Positions 44,188 through 56,830 of a stretch of 64,000 nt of DNA are shown one piece after another. The stretch's first letter is position 1, and each line of letters begins with the position of its first letter. The stretch covers positions 1 through 64,000 of the forward strand of contig JAITYX010000026.1 of NCBI GenBank assembly GCA_021018815.1, written 5' to 3'. This stretch comes from Talinum fruticosum. Taxonomy: Eukaryota > Streptophyta > Magnoliopsida > Caryophyllales > Talinaceae. The translations under genes were made by a program, and so were the position numbers. The notes under the pieces are model-generated. The model saw only the letters and a program-made list of their open reading frames with translations, did no database searches and had not been told where the DNA came from.

Positions 44188-47100
44188 TCATGCATTAATC
44201 ATGCTAAGTTCATTCCTAATAAAGCAAAACCGATCCTCACTAAGTGCCTTAGTAAACATATCAGCTAGTTGAAGTTTGGTAGGAATGAATTCAAGTTCGA
44301 TATCACCTTTCTCGGAATGGTCTCTTAGAAAATGATACCCGACCTCAATATGCTTTGTCTTTGAGTGCTTAACTGGATTCTTAGTGATGTTGATCACACT
44401 TTGATTGTCACACTTGATTGGAATTTATTTGAATGACAGTCCAAGATCTCTCAAGTGGTTCTTGATCCATAAAATCCGAGCACAGCATGCTCCAGCAGAC
44501 AATGTACTCAGCTTCAGCGATTGATAGAGCTATTGAGTTCTACTTCTTTGAGTGCCAAGATATAAGGGATTGACCTAGAAATTGGCATGCTCCTGAGGTG
44601 CTTTTTCTATCAACCATGTATCCATCATAGTCGGCATCCGAGTATCCAGGTGAGAGTCGGTTCCGAGTCTCTTGAGTACCTTAGACCTAGATTCCGAGTC
44701 TCTATAAGATATCCGAAAATTCTCTTCACCACAGTGAGATGTGAGTCTTTTGGATTAGCTTGAAAAGTTACACACGGACATACACTAAACATTATGTCCG
44801 GAATACTGGAAGTAAGATACAGCAGAGATCCAATCATACCTTGATAAAGTTTCTAATCTACGACTTTACCTTTTTCAGTCCGAGTTCGGTTTTATACTTG
44901 TTGCTCATTGGTGTTGCTGCATGTTTTGCATCTTGAAGTTTGTATTTCTTGAGAACCTCCTTGGTATACTTTGATTGATGGACATAGATGTCATCTTTGT
45001 CTTGCTTGATTTGTAAACCAAGGAATAAATTGAGTTCTCCCATCATTCTCATTTGGAATTCTGTCTTATTAACTCGGAAAAATCTCGACAGAAATTTTCA
45101 TTAGTTGCTCCAAATATTATATCATCAACATAGATCCGAGCAATAAGAAAGTCTTTCCCCTTGGTTTTAATAAAAAAGTCTTGTCAATCTAACCTCTTCT
45201 AAAATCATTTTCAACTAAGAAATTACTCAATCTTTCATACCACGCTCCGGGAGTTGTTTGAGACCATAAAGAGCTTTTTGCAACTTGAAAACATGATTTG
45301 GAAATTATGATTTTTCAAATCCAGGGGTTGCTCAACATAGATTTCCTCTTGAATGAAACCATTAAGGAAAGCACATTTAACATCCATTTGATACAATTTG
45401 ATATTCATGCTTGATGCAAATGCCAATAGGATTCTAATAGCTTCAATCCTAGCCATAGGTGCAATGGTTTCCCCACAATCAATTCTTTCTTCTTGATTGT
45501 AAACTTGAGCCACAAGTCTAGCCTTGTTTCGACTACCAACCCACTTTCACCCAGCTTGTTCTTGAAAACCCATTTGGTTCCTATGATTGGGTGGTCGAAG
45601 GTCGTTTAGTTAAGGTCCGAATTGGTTTCTTTTGAATTGATTAAGTTCCTCTTGTATGACCTCTACCTATTCAGGTTCATTAAGGGCTTCTAGTGCATTT
45701 CGGGTTTACTTAATGATATAAATGTAGTGAATGCACATAGATTTTGTAGAGAGGAACGAGTTCTTACCCCACTTGTTGATGTCGGACAGGATATTTTCGA
45801 GTGAATGGATCGATGCGTATTTGAAAGCTCTACATCTTCTCTAGTTCACCAGATTTATAGGTTGAATTGGTTGATCTTTAGTGGTCCGATCCGATTAAGC
45901 TTGCTCTTCCGGTTCACTTTCAGCATTCCGAGTTGGCTCTTGAGTCGATTCATTTTCGATCGATTGTTCCGAGTTGCTTCATTCCGAGTTGCTTTTCCTT
46001 GACTCTATCTCGAGGTCATCTTCAGTAGGATCATCATCTCGACCGAGCTTCAGATTTGAGAATGTTAACTCACTTGGTTTTCCCTGATCAATCTCATAAA
46101 AAACAACGTGGATGCTTTCTTCCATTTTGTTATTTCTTTTATTAAAAATGCGATATGCTTTAGTATGAGATGAATAACCAAGAAAGATACCTTCATTTGA
46201 TCGAGCATCAAACTTGGTCGAGTGATCCTTACCATTGTTGTGAACATAACACTTACATTCAAAGGGTTTAAAGTATGAAATGTTGGGTTTCTTCCCTTTG
46301 TAAAGCTCCTATAGAGTTTTCTTCGGGATGGGTCTAACGAGGCATCTATTTAGTATATAGTTTGCTATGTTGACTCGCCTCAGCCTAGAAATAGTAAGGT
46401 AGATTATGTTCAATCATCATTGTCCTTCCTATTTCTTCAACGAGTTCGGTTCTTTCTCTCTACTACTCCATTCTGTTGAGGAGTTCTTGGTGCTGAGAAG
46501 TTGTGGGAGATACCATTCTTATCACGGAACTCTGCAAATTCCGAGTAATCCAACTCCCTTCCATGGTCGGTTCAAAGTCTTTTGATCCGAGTCCGAGACT
46601 CAAGCATGGATTTTCCTGCAGAGCTTGCTTGAACTCTTTAAACGCTTCATTTTTAAGAAAACAAACCCGGGTAAATCGTGAATAGTCATCAACAATCACA
46701 AGTACAAAAGATTTAGCTCCGAGACTCTTTACAGGAATTTCACCACATAAGTCCATATGCAACAATTCAAGTACTTTGGATGTGGAAACCGTTTTGAGAG
46801 ATGTGAAAGATGATCCGACTGTTTCCTTTTTGTGCATGCTTCACATATTTTATCTTTCTTAAATGGACAGTTAGCAAACCTCCGACTAAACCATGAGATG
46901 GAAGCTTTTTAATGGTGTGAATGCTAACATGACCTAATCTACGATGCCATGACCAGGAATCATCATGTAGAGATGCTTTCAAACAAGATAAATTCGACTA
47001 GGGTCGAGAGAGAGGAATAGTGTAGGTATTACCCGATCTCTTACACTGGGAGCTTAGTCTCCTAGGTAGTTTCATCGAAATATAGCAGTTGGTTTGAGTG

Positions 47101-47396
47101 AACCTTACCTCTTGATCTTTGTCACACAATTGAGAGATGCTTGAGCGATTGTACTTTAATCCCTTAACAAGGTAGACTGGGCTGACTAGATTATGTCCTT
47201 TTCCAATCTTGCCTATCCCAACTATCTTGCCCTTGCTATTATCTCCAAAAGTGACTTTGCCTCCCTTGTATTCTTCTAACTCGGAAAAGAGTCTTGAATC
47301 TCCTAACATGTGGCGTGAGCATCCACCGTCCAGTACCAATGACCTTTTGTCTTTTTTGAGCTGCTCGCAAGTCAAAAACAAACTAATCCTTCTCAC
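44188..47396 (-). pseudogene. E4 pol (protease, integrase, reverse transcriptase, RNase H), broken
   Basis: Protease 47396-46998: VLDGGCSRHM, with D-G-G in place of the usual D-S/T-G, then VTFGDNSKGKIVGIGKIG. Pre-integrase: WHRRLGHVSIHTIKKL near 46945, CxxC part damaged. Integrase: HMDLCGEIPVKSL near 46750, VIVDDYSRFT, the second Asp region inverted near 46560 and VVERKN near 46460, in three frames. Reverse transcriptase: [15 protein letters not shown] near 45390 and an intact YVDD at 45132-45121. LNLFLGLQIKQDKDDIYVHQ near 45040. RNase H region to 44188 with EFIPTKLQLADMFTKALSED. Seven or more frame changes. Confidence 0.9.
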
Positions 47397-49186
47397 TTCC
47401 TCTAATAAACCTAGTAACTCCCTTTACTATGGTCCTTTTCTAAGGAAGAAGACTCTTGGGAATCAAGATTTGAATAACTTTGGGTTTGGTCCGATTCCGA
47501 GTCCTCCTTTTTGAAAGCTGAGTCCGTGTCTCTTTCTTTTGAAAGTCTTTTCTTTTATAAACCAGTGGAGAAGGCTTTCTCCTGTAAGCTGGTCCAGGCT
47601 CGGTCCTCCTTTCATTCTTATGAATAGGACCGTGCTCAGCCTTCCTGAACTTCACAGTTACGGAACCCTTTTGAAAAGATCCGAGTTGGAATTAGATTCT
47701 TCCTCTTTGTTAAAACCAAGACCTTCTGTTATGAAGGAGACACATTAAGAGCCTAAGAGCATGTCAATGTTTTTCGACCTTGAGTAAACTTTAAAAAAGT
47801 TCTTGAGACTCATTCAGCTTTTGCTTTAAATGCTCATTGTCTCTTCTAAGTGACTCGGAATCAGTCTCATTAACTTGAGTACTAGTCTTGAGCTTTCTTA
47901 GAGTAAGTCTCAGGTTTTCTAATTCATTTTTCAAAGAGATGCTCTCGAAGTGATAAACTCAAGTTGTTCATCAAATCGAGAGGAGTCGAATTGGAGTTTT
48001 CTTCCAAAGTATAAATAAATTTAGCTAAATCAACTTTGGAAAACTTGAGGAAATATTCAATTACCTCCCGAGGATTCATTTCCTCATGGTCCGAGTGGTC
48101 GAGTCCGACTCGGATTCGGCTTCCGAGTCCGATAGAGCCATCGGACACTTTGAATCATCGGATTCTTCATCTTCTTCAAATGAATCTTCATCACTCCATG
48201 TGGCCATCATAGCCTTCTTCTTCTTTCTGTCCCTCTTTCTCCTTGGACAGTCTTTGATTATGTGATCTTTGCTTGCCACATTTGAACCAGCAAGAGTTCT
48301 TAGTTAAAGATAACTTTGAAGAGGAAGAGTGTTTACCTTTTCTATCCATCTTATCTTTCTTGTAAAACTCATCTCTTGGCCTTTTCTCCCACCTCGTGTG
48401 CTTTATCATTCTTTTGAAGCCTCGAGCGATAAGTGCCATGGGATCTTCTTCCGAGTCCGACGAATTTAGATTTTCTTCTCTGCTTTACGAGGCCTTCAGC
48501 GCAATATTCTTTTTAGTCCCGACCTTAGCGTCCTCTTCTTCCAGGTGAATCACATGGGTGAGTAGCTTCCCAATAAGTTCATCTAGCTTTAATAAGGAGA
48601 GGTTTTGAGCTTCCTCGATGGCTATCACCTTGGGACCCAATCTTCGTTGGGTAAACTTCTCATAATCTTTCTGCACATTTCTTCGTGGGAAATCTTTGTA
48701 CCTAGAGATTTGAGATTATTAGTAATCTCGGTGAAGCGGATGAACATCCGAGTGATGTTTTCTTCTAGCTCCATCTTGAACAGCTCATAGTTGTGAAGAT
48801 ATTGGCTTATCTTCGCTTGTCGACTTGACTGGTGCCTTCATATGTGTTAACCGAGTATCCCACACTTCTTTTGTTGTGTCACAAGTCGACACTCTATTGT
48901 ATTCTTCCGAGCTGATGGCGCACATCGGAATGTTCATTGCTTTAAAGTTCTTTCGAACTTTTCGCCTCTTTAATGGTGTACTAGATCTTTGCTTTAGGCA
49001 CGAGTCTTGTTTCCTCCATCTTCATTGGAATGTAGTTGCCTTCTTTTATGATGTTCCATACATTTCATCGTGATCCAGTGGAAACATTCCATGAGCTTCT
49101 TCTAGTGTACGAAATTTGATCCCTTAAACTTTGGTGGTCTACTCGGAAGATCTTCCTTTATCGAACTCTCCATTATTCTAAGTCAT
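47397..49186 (-). pseudogene. E4 gag, broken
   Basis: Start ATG at 49186. Readable parts: SSEEYNRVSTCDTTKEVWDT (near 48910-48860), RRLGPKVIAIEEAQNLSLLK (48650), SDSEEDPMALIARGFKRMIK (48440). The zinc knuckle CWFKCG...KDHIIKDC is split by a frame shift near 48270. A Lys/Arg-rich stretch, an acidic Asp/Ser tail, a coiled-coil-like part near 48060-47900 and a basic linker (47655-47440) follow. Confidence 0.87.
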
Positions 49187-49230
49187 TTGATTTTTAAACC
49201 TTTGGATGGTTAGATCCTTTACGAAAAGGT

Positions 49231-49243
49231 AGGCTCGATACCA
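49231..49243 (-). other. E4 primer-binding site
   Basis: Inverted GGCTCGATACCA beside the right LTR: the TGGTATCGAGCC form shared with E2 and E3. Confidence 0.82.
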
Positions 49244-49245
49244 AT

Positions 49246-50721
49246 TGAAGGTTTGCTCTTAGAGAGTCTAAGTCACCGTAGAGGGAGGTGAATTGGGTGA
49301 TGAGGAAATTTGAATAACAAATGAAAGATTAAAGTTTAAAATAAACTTAGAATTACGTGGAAACCCTCCTAGGGCAAAAAACCACGGCTAGTGCTAATCC
49401 AAGCACTAAGTCAAATCCACTATTTTGAATCCACAAAATACAATGGATAGACTCAACCGAATTGTTCCCTTAGAAAATTCCTTACAAAGTTTTCCTATAC
49501 TCGAAGTTCCCTTATCTAATCTAGTACTTCCTAACCGAGGTAACCTTTACAGCTAGGGACAAGCGAGCTGAGTTAACCCTTACAGCTCAGTCAAGGGACC
49601 TTACTTAGAGAGTAAGATAGAGAGTTTGTAACTAATTTTAAGACTTTACAACTCGAAATATGTTAAGTACGAGACTTGGAGTTGTAAGTAGAAGATTGAA
49701 TGAGTATTATATACACAAATATAATTTCAGCAATGGGTTCAGCAATCTTCAAGTCTTGTGAAGTGGCTTCTATTTATAGATGACCAAGCAGATTAGCCCT
49801 TGTGACTATCTTCGATTAGAAGTCCTCTGTGACCATTGTAACGGTTCTTCCGAGTCGCTCGGAAAAGACCCGTTGAGATGTGAACGTTGTGGAACGGCTC
49901 TTGACTCCTTAGGATATCCCAATCCACTTGGTGGTGTCCGAAAAGTAGGGTAGAAACACCATTGAGCTTAGCTTTGAAAATTTCCGGTTTTGGAAACAGG
50001 ACAACCACGACACGATTGTCCGGACCTTGGTCGGAAGAAGAAAAAGCCTTGTTTGCTTTGGCGATTTGACATCTTGAAGCCGGTTACTTTTATAATTTAA
50101 AAGTAGGATAACCTCATTTAGATAACCTACAAAAGTAAACCAATTTTGGTTCTCAAAGTATAAAATACTTTGGTCCAAGATTAGGCACAAATAATAATTT
50201 AATTATGATAATTAAGCGCATAATTATCCGAGTCTTAAAAGAGTAGAATTTTCCGAGTCTAATATTCATTATACTCAAATTCCATCCGAGTCGAGTATAG
50301 AGAAAGATCAAGTTAGACAGAGAATATTAGAGTAAGAGTACTTGATCTAGACAAATACATACTTCAAATAAAGCATGCTTGACTTAGAAAGATGAATTAA
50401 CGTTGTAATTCACTTTAACTTAGAATATGAAGTCGAGCTTAGTTTGAAAGAGTTAGAGTGAATGTTTGATCATGCGATAAATTTGAGGGATGTCCGAGTG
50501 ACTCGGAACCGTCGAGTGAATTGATGAACACGAATGTTCTTTCCGAGTCGGTCGGAATCGGATGAAAACATTCCGTAACACTCGGAAAAGTTTCTATAAC
50601 ACTCAAAATAGTTTCTATAATACTCGGAATGACTTGTAATTCAAACTTAGAAGTGATGAAGTTGGTACCTGATTCCTTGATAGTACTAAGAATGATGTAG
50701 ATGTAGAATCCGAGTCTTCGA
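49246..50721 (-). repeat. E4 5' LTR (right copy, 1476 bases)
   Basis: TGAAGGTTTGCTCTTAG at the left and GAGTCTTCGA at the right. Inverted TATA box CTATTTATAG near 49768. CCGAGTCGCTCGG at about 49849 and AACGG/CCGTT cores on its upstream side. Confidence 0.92.
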
Positions 50722-51483
50722 GACTAGGTCATGTTAGCATGCACATTATCAAAAAGCTTGCATCTCATGGTTTAGTTAGGGGTTTACCTAACTGTGCATT
50801 TAAGAAAGATAAAATTTGTGAAGCATGCACAAAAGGGAAACAAGTCGGATCATCCTTCAAACCTCTCAAAACTATTTCCACATCCAAGGTGCTTGAGGTG
50901 CTACATATGGATTTATACGGTGAAATCTCTGTGAAGAGTCTTGGAGGTAAATCATATGTACCTGTAATTGTTGATGACTACTCACGATTTACCTGGATTT
51001 GTTTGAGGATGGGTTGGTAGTTAGAAATAAGGCTAGACTTGAAAGTTACAATCAAGAAGAAGGGATTGATTATGGGGTAACCTTTGCACCAATTGCTAGG
51101 ATTGAAGCAATTACAATTCTGTTGGCATTTGCATCAAGCATGAATATTAAGTTGTATCAAATGGATGTCAAACGTACTTTTCGAAATGGTTTCATTCAAG
51201 AGAAAGTCTACGTTGAGCAACCCCTAGATTGGAAAACTCGAAATTTCCAAATCATGTTTTCAAATTGTAAAAGGCTCTATATGGTTTTAAACAAGTCTGC
51301 TAAAGCTAAGTGTGAAAGACTAAGAAGCTTCTTGCTTCATAATGATTTCAAAAGAGGTCGGATTGACAAAACTCTTTTCATAAAAACCAAGGGGAGAGAT
51401 TTCCTTACTTGCTCATATTTAGGTGCATGATTATCTTTGAAGCTACTAATAAAAATCTCTGTCGAGAATTTTCTAAGTTGATG
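50722..51483 (+). pseudogene. E3, second part: integrase start fused to reverse transcriptase by deletion
   Basis: Resumes after E4 with the second GACTA. 50739-51020 holds the rest of the zinc finger (CEACTKGK) and the first catalytic Asp region (HMDLYGEISVKSL, VIVDDYSRFTW). At about 51006 it jumps to [16 protein letters not shown]: compared with E1 about 1.1 kb with the rest of integrase is missing. Reverse transcriptase 50999-51430 has KLYQMDVKRTFRNGF, but where YVDD should be (about 51410) it reads SYLGA and a stop. Ends abruptly at the LTR-like sequence at 51484. Confidence 0.87.
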
Positions 51484-52955
51484 TGTAACACCCCAAAACA
51501 CCCCTATGAGTATTACATCGCCGAGTTCCATAAAGGAACTCTCAAGGCTCTTTCCGGTGTTGGTTTGGTCTGTCTAAATTCAGCTTGAAGATATTAAGGG
51601 TGATTTTCCAAAAGAATCTGCGATTTCCTAAAAATTTCGGCAGAATTCTGTTTGTAATGTAGAATAACCCTTAGGCTTAAAGCCCTAAAACCCTGCATAA
51701 AAAGCATAACATAACTCAACGAGCCACCCGCTCGGAGCATACTACTCAATGGCCACACGCCGAAGTCTAACCAATTATGCGATAAACTTAAAACAATCTA
51801 AGTGGTTTACTATACATTTGGTACAACTATATGAACTAAATTACAAAGTACAACCTTTAGAAATACAAGAAATGCACAACCGTCGCTTGAATCACTTAGC
51901 AAACAGCACACGGTAATAAGCGGGAGTCCTGAATACGCTACGAACCGCATATATCTCTTAAGAGTGTACCTGCAACACTAGGAGGGAAAAGGGGAAATTT
52001 GTGCGGGTGAGCAATAAACCACGGGCTCACCGGAATCTCACACTCTTAAAATGGAAATTCTTTACACATATTACTCATAATAATGAAATCGGCGAAAACA
52101 TAATCACATAATACAAATCTATATACTTTTCAATGAAATCTCTTGAAATCATTCGCAACATAAAGCTCATAACACTTGAATCATTTAAAGGCACGAATTG
52201 CAATCATTTTAGGAATGGAACAACTTTAAACAAGGTGGAACCATCTGCACTATCTTTTAAATACTTTCATCCATAGACTAAAAATTCTTTCGGGGATTTA
52301 AACAATTGAACTAGCACCGAGGCGGTTCTCGGGGTGCGACCCCGACTCGGAGTTCCGGGACCTATCTCTAAGCAAACACCGGAAGGCTCCGTTTTCGTCG
52401 TCAAGAAAGAATCAACCTCTCGGTTGATGGGCATCCTGATACGCAAGGACCCCGTGGCTCGATACGCACGACCACCTCCTTCATCCGATCTAAACAATCC
52501 TTAGCCCAAAATTCATTTAAACCGAAGTGATCACGAGTCACTTATCAAACTTGGTTTCTAACCAAGATCTCAAATCAATTTATCATCGTAGAAGGCATGA
52601 CACACGTGTCACCCTTCTAAATTCACTTTCTAAATCGGTTTCACTTCTTATAGAACACATTTCAAGTTCGATAGCATTTCTCAAGAATCATACACAAGTA
52701 TCATTTTGTGTAAACATTTGAACTCTTTTTAAAACTAACTTTCAAGAATTATTTAGAATCAAATCATTTCACGTGTCAAGCATCTCTATACTAAGACGTA
52801 ACGTTCCAAGTTAGCACATTTATTCAAGTATTCGCGCAAGTATCTCACATCTACTCGTATTCCTCCATATTCTACTCAAGCATGAGTCTCCTATTCCCAT
52901 ATAAGTAGTTCTCGCCGTATTTTGTTTTCAATGCCGCAAATCAATCTACATGGAT
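51484..52955. repeat. Probable Gypsy-type LTR, cut by the Athila-like element
   Basis: Starts TGTAACACCCC, a start or inverted end common in plant Gypsy (Tekay/Del-type) LTRs, exactly where E3 stops. Non-coding, with a GC-richer patch at 52310-52480 (CGAGGCGGTTCTCGGGGTGC). No second copy is in the window. Orientation and family are not settled. The right end is the insertion point of the Athila-like element (left flank TGGAT). Confidence 0.5.
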
Positions 52956-55287
52956 TGTTAAGCTTGTCGTACAGCAACAAATTAAACCACTACTTAGACT
53001 TATAATAAACAATATAGTAAGGGCAAGTAGGGATCGAATCCACGAGGAAAGATACTGTAAAAAATCAAACTTCCAATCTAATTAAACTAACTATTCTAGT
53101 TATTTACCTTATAAAATTCAAACAAACCAACTTAACTACTAAATTTCTAATTTTAATTCTAAGAAAAACTTCTGAGATTATGCACTATAATTCTAATAAT
53201 CTAAATTTAACAAAACTATCCTAATTAATTCTGGAAAAATCAAAACAGAAAATCAAATAAAAACTTAAACAGAAAATTAAAACGTAGAATAATTCAGAAT
53301 TAAATAACTAAAAATAACAAAAAATTATCTAATAATAAAAATAAATATTCCAGACAGAATATAAAGCTTGGAATAAACCACGAATGTTTTTTTTATAAAT
53401 TTTCAGAAAAGAAAACTAAAGCAGAAATTAAATAAATTCTAAAACAGAAAATTAAATAAATAAGATTCTGCACTAAAATAATTACGAAAATAAATACTAA
53501 AATTACCCAGAATAATAATACTAATTTTCTAAACCTAACCAGACCCTAAAAATATAAAAACAAAATTTAAAATCTAATTTACGAATTTATTTTATTAAAA
53601 ACCTGCAGTAATTAAATTCAAGAATTAAATCTGAAAAAATATCAAATTAATTCCAAAAATTCTAAAATTTAATCACAGCAAACTAGGACTCTATCTAAAC
53701 CCTAAAAGAAAATAAAACAAGAAAAATAACAAAAGAAACTATTTTTAAACTAATTTCTAACAAACTGACTCAAAAATAATAAAAACTGACAGAAAATTAA
53801 TTCTGAAAATTAAAATATGTAAAGACTCAAAATTAAATTAAAATAAAATTACTAAAACTAACCTAAAATACTGATCTTTAGGGGGTAACGAAATTAATAA
53901 TAAAAGACTATATATTTATAAATAAAAATTGACAAACTAAAGAAAATAACTAAAAAGCAAACAAATAATTATCAAAGATAGCAAATTTATAAAAACACTT
54001 AGTATAATCTATATCCACCATGCAAATTATTATTTATCATTAACACACAAATTGATCTACCCATGAGCTAAACCGTAGAAGACAACCACTAGCGGATCTT
54101 CCCCGTTTTTCCTTAGTTATTAGTTTACTTAGGCCTAGCCCTAATATAAACCCTACTAATATTGATAACCCTAGCACTAGCACTAGAATTTAATCAAATT
54201 AGAGCATTAAGTATTAGAAAAACATCATCTAGCACCTAATAACCAATCTACTAGCAAATTGATTTAAGAAGGATCTATGATAATTTCCTAATTAAAAGAG
54301 ATGGGTATGAGCCATCCATGATTAACTAGGGTGATACTTATGTCTAAAAGATCAAGCAATTACGTACTTAAACCCTCTAAACTATCACATGAATTTATAT
54401 AAAACTAAATAGCGTGCACTCTAATTAATTAGACATAAATTCATAAACATTAAACACAAATTATCATAGAATCATGGATCAAATCAATAAGACAATAAAA
54501 ATCAAAACTTTGTTTCAAAATAAATAATTTAACATGGCTTCAATGAGATTATACTAAGTGTAAGAAAAACTACTCACACATCATGTAATTTAAAACATGT
54601 AAACTAAATAAAAATAGCATCTTTAGTATTAACCTATCAATAAAAACTCAATCTTTTCTAATAAAAATTACAAAACTAAATTATACTACCGATATTAGTT
54701 TCTTTGACCCGGGAAGATGAAGAAGATGATGATGGATGGTGGTGTTGGTGTGGGCTGGCAGCAAACAGCAGAAGCAAGCAGTGCGGCAAGAAGGTGCAGC
54801 TAGGAACAAGCAGACAGCGGCAGCAGCCAGGAGCAAGCTGGACGAGCAGCAGAGTAGGCGGCGGGTGGTGGTCGGGCAAGCAGGTGCAGGCGGCAGCAAG
54901 CAGTAAGAGGTGGTGATGATGTGTGGGTGCTAGGTCTTCGGTCTCCCTCTCCATGATGATAATAAGTAGTATATATAGGGTGAAAGAGTTAGGGTTTATT
55001 TCTCTTTCTTCTCTTCTAAGTTTCCTTTTCTATTCCAATTAGGATTTCCTAAAATATAATATCCTAAAATTAATATTTTATTACATATTATATTTATGGA
55101 CCGACTTCATATATTTTCTTGGATGCTTGTCGGTAGCTAAAAATCCACTTTTAACGACTATTTCTTCTCTTCCCCACTTTATTCGATAATTACCTATAAA
55201 TAGACAAAATAGAATAAATTAGATAAAATAAACTATATAATATAAACTAAATAACTACTAAAAATACGTATAAAATACGACTTAACA
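52956..55287 (-). repeat. Athila-like 3' LTR (left copy, 2332 bases)
   Basis: TGTTAAGCTTGTCG at the left, GACTTAACA at the right. Very A-rich (+ strand) except for a GC-rich patch at 54708-54935. A TATATATA box on - at 54977-54970 and another TATTTATAG at about 55193 are promoter candidates. - strand 54954-54676 is open (92 codons, His/Leu/Ser-rich), probably by chance in the GC-rich patch. Confidence 0.93.
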
Positions 55288-55305
55288 AATCCCCCACACT
55301 TAGAC
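55288..55305 (-). other. Athila-like polypurine tract
   Basis: On - it reads AAGTGTGGGGGATT directly next to the LTR, the form typical of Athila. Confidence 0.85.
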
Positions 55306-56830
55306 TTTGGACGTCCTCGTGCAAAGAAATCTAAGACTCGATCTAATAATACGCTTTCTTATAAAGATATACAAAAACATAAAATATACCCTAAGTTTGC
55401 CTTGCTTTCAAAAATACTTTGATGAAATTTTTGTCTTTCCCAAGCAAGTGAAGAACTAAACATTTCATTGCCATCGAGAGTTTATTCATCAGCCTCACAA
55501 TATCTCTTTTAATTAAGCAACAATCAAAAATTTATCCATCTTTTTCAAACATGTACATTCCGGTCAAGAGGTCTAAAACTTTTTAGGATGGGAAAAATTA
55601 AGGTGCAGTATGGTTATAGAGACATTGAATCAGCAGATAACTCACTAAAAATCGATAATAAACTTGTTTTGCAAACCTTTTTTTTTTTTTTTTTTCAATT
55701 ATATATATATATATAACTCCATTCAAGCACATATTCGAGGCCCATATAGGGTCTTAGAAATATAACACTCCTCGTCTCCCACTCACCCAAACAGAGGTGC
55801 CTGGAGTTAATGCTCTATTTTTTTTTTTTTTTTTTTCCGTTAGTATGGTTCGAGCCATTGATCGGCCTAAAAGGGGCATGACCCTCCCAGCATGGGTTAC
55901 TCCATTCATAAGGCTCAACTTGAGACCTAAACTTAAGGGGAAATGGCGCCGAGCCACCAACTCCGACCCATGTTGGTAAACTAACAATTTTTTTTTTTTT
56001 TTTTTATAAGCCAAACAAGAAAAATCAAAATTTTAATGAGTCAATCTGCTAAGTTCAGTAGTCTAGGTGAACGGTTTAAGTCAATTTATTGCCTCTATCA
56101 CGATCATATAACATGATCAAATTGACAGAAAAATTATGATTGTCACTAATTGAAGAAATATATGAAGATCAACTCAAACAACTCGAATGACAATTAACAT
56201 GTTCAAATTTCTCACTTTCAAAGGGAAAGAAAAATTAGAAACAGAAAAATTTAAGCAAGTTAACCTAACATATATTCATGTTCATGCATTTCTTTACAAG
56301 AATTATTTTTTTTTTTTTTTTAAATTTTTTTTAATTTTTTTTTTTCAAAAATAAGATAAAGATAAATGCAAAAAATTAAAATGTAATAAAGATAAATGCA
56401 TAAAATTAAAATGCAGGATGCACTCCCCACACTTAATTCATGCATTGTCCCTAATGCATGCTAAATAAAAATAAAAATTAAATTAAAGTAAAAATTATAG
56501 AAACTTCCCGAAAATGTTGGGTTGCCTCCCAACCAACGCCTTTGTTTACTAGTCTTTGGCTCGACATCGTTGTCACTCATGGATCTTCTAAATGTATCTC
56601 CTCTACTAAGCAAATTTGGCTTCCTTCATAAAAATTCTTTAACCTCGTGACCATTCACCTTAAAAATTTTGTTAGTAGAATAGCTTTTAATCTCAACAGA
56701 CCCCATGTGGATAAGTCTTTACTACCTCAAATGGTCCTAGCCATCTAGAGTTTAACTTTCCAGGAAAAAGCCTTAGTTTTGAATTGAATAATAACACTTT
56801 CTCCCCTTTTGAAATTCCTTCCCGACAAGC
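55306..56830 (-). other. Athila-like 3' non-coding region
   Basis: No gene seen. Three T tracts of 18-19 bases (55678-55695, 55818-55836, 55988-56005) separate two GC-richer blocks; an (AT)n run follows the first. Another T-rich run lies at 56307-56345. At about 56427-56440 there is a second AAGTGTGGGGAG motif on -, resembling the polypurine tract. In Athila this region can hold an env-like ORF; here none is readable. Confidence 0.7.

Larger units (their letters stand above)
39836..50721 (-). mobile_element. Copia (SIRE/Maximus-like) retrotransposon E4, nearly complete, nested in E3
   Basis: 10,886 bases with two LTRs, primer-binding site, gag, pol, extra ORF and polypurine tract, all on -. 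Target duplication GACTA at 39831-39835 and 50722-50726; removing E4 and one copy restores the E3 reading CATCGTAGACTAGGTCATG. The two LTRs agree at roughly 94% of positions in a 340-base stretch compared by eye. It is the most complete family member here but its frames are broken. Confidence 0.93.

Noticed and set aside
54676..54954. 92-codon His/Leu/Ser-rich frame in the Athila LTR
   Set aside because: Low-complexity product of GC-rich repeats. Its partner in the other LTR is disrupted, and its ATG lies closer to the TATA box than a usual transcript start.
55840..55880. GGTTCGAGCCA resembling a tRNA/SINE B box
   Set aside because: No A box at the right distance, since a T tract lies there, and no recognisable SINE body.
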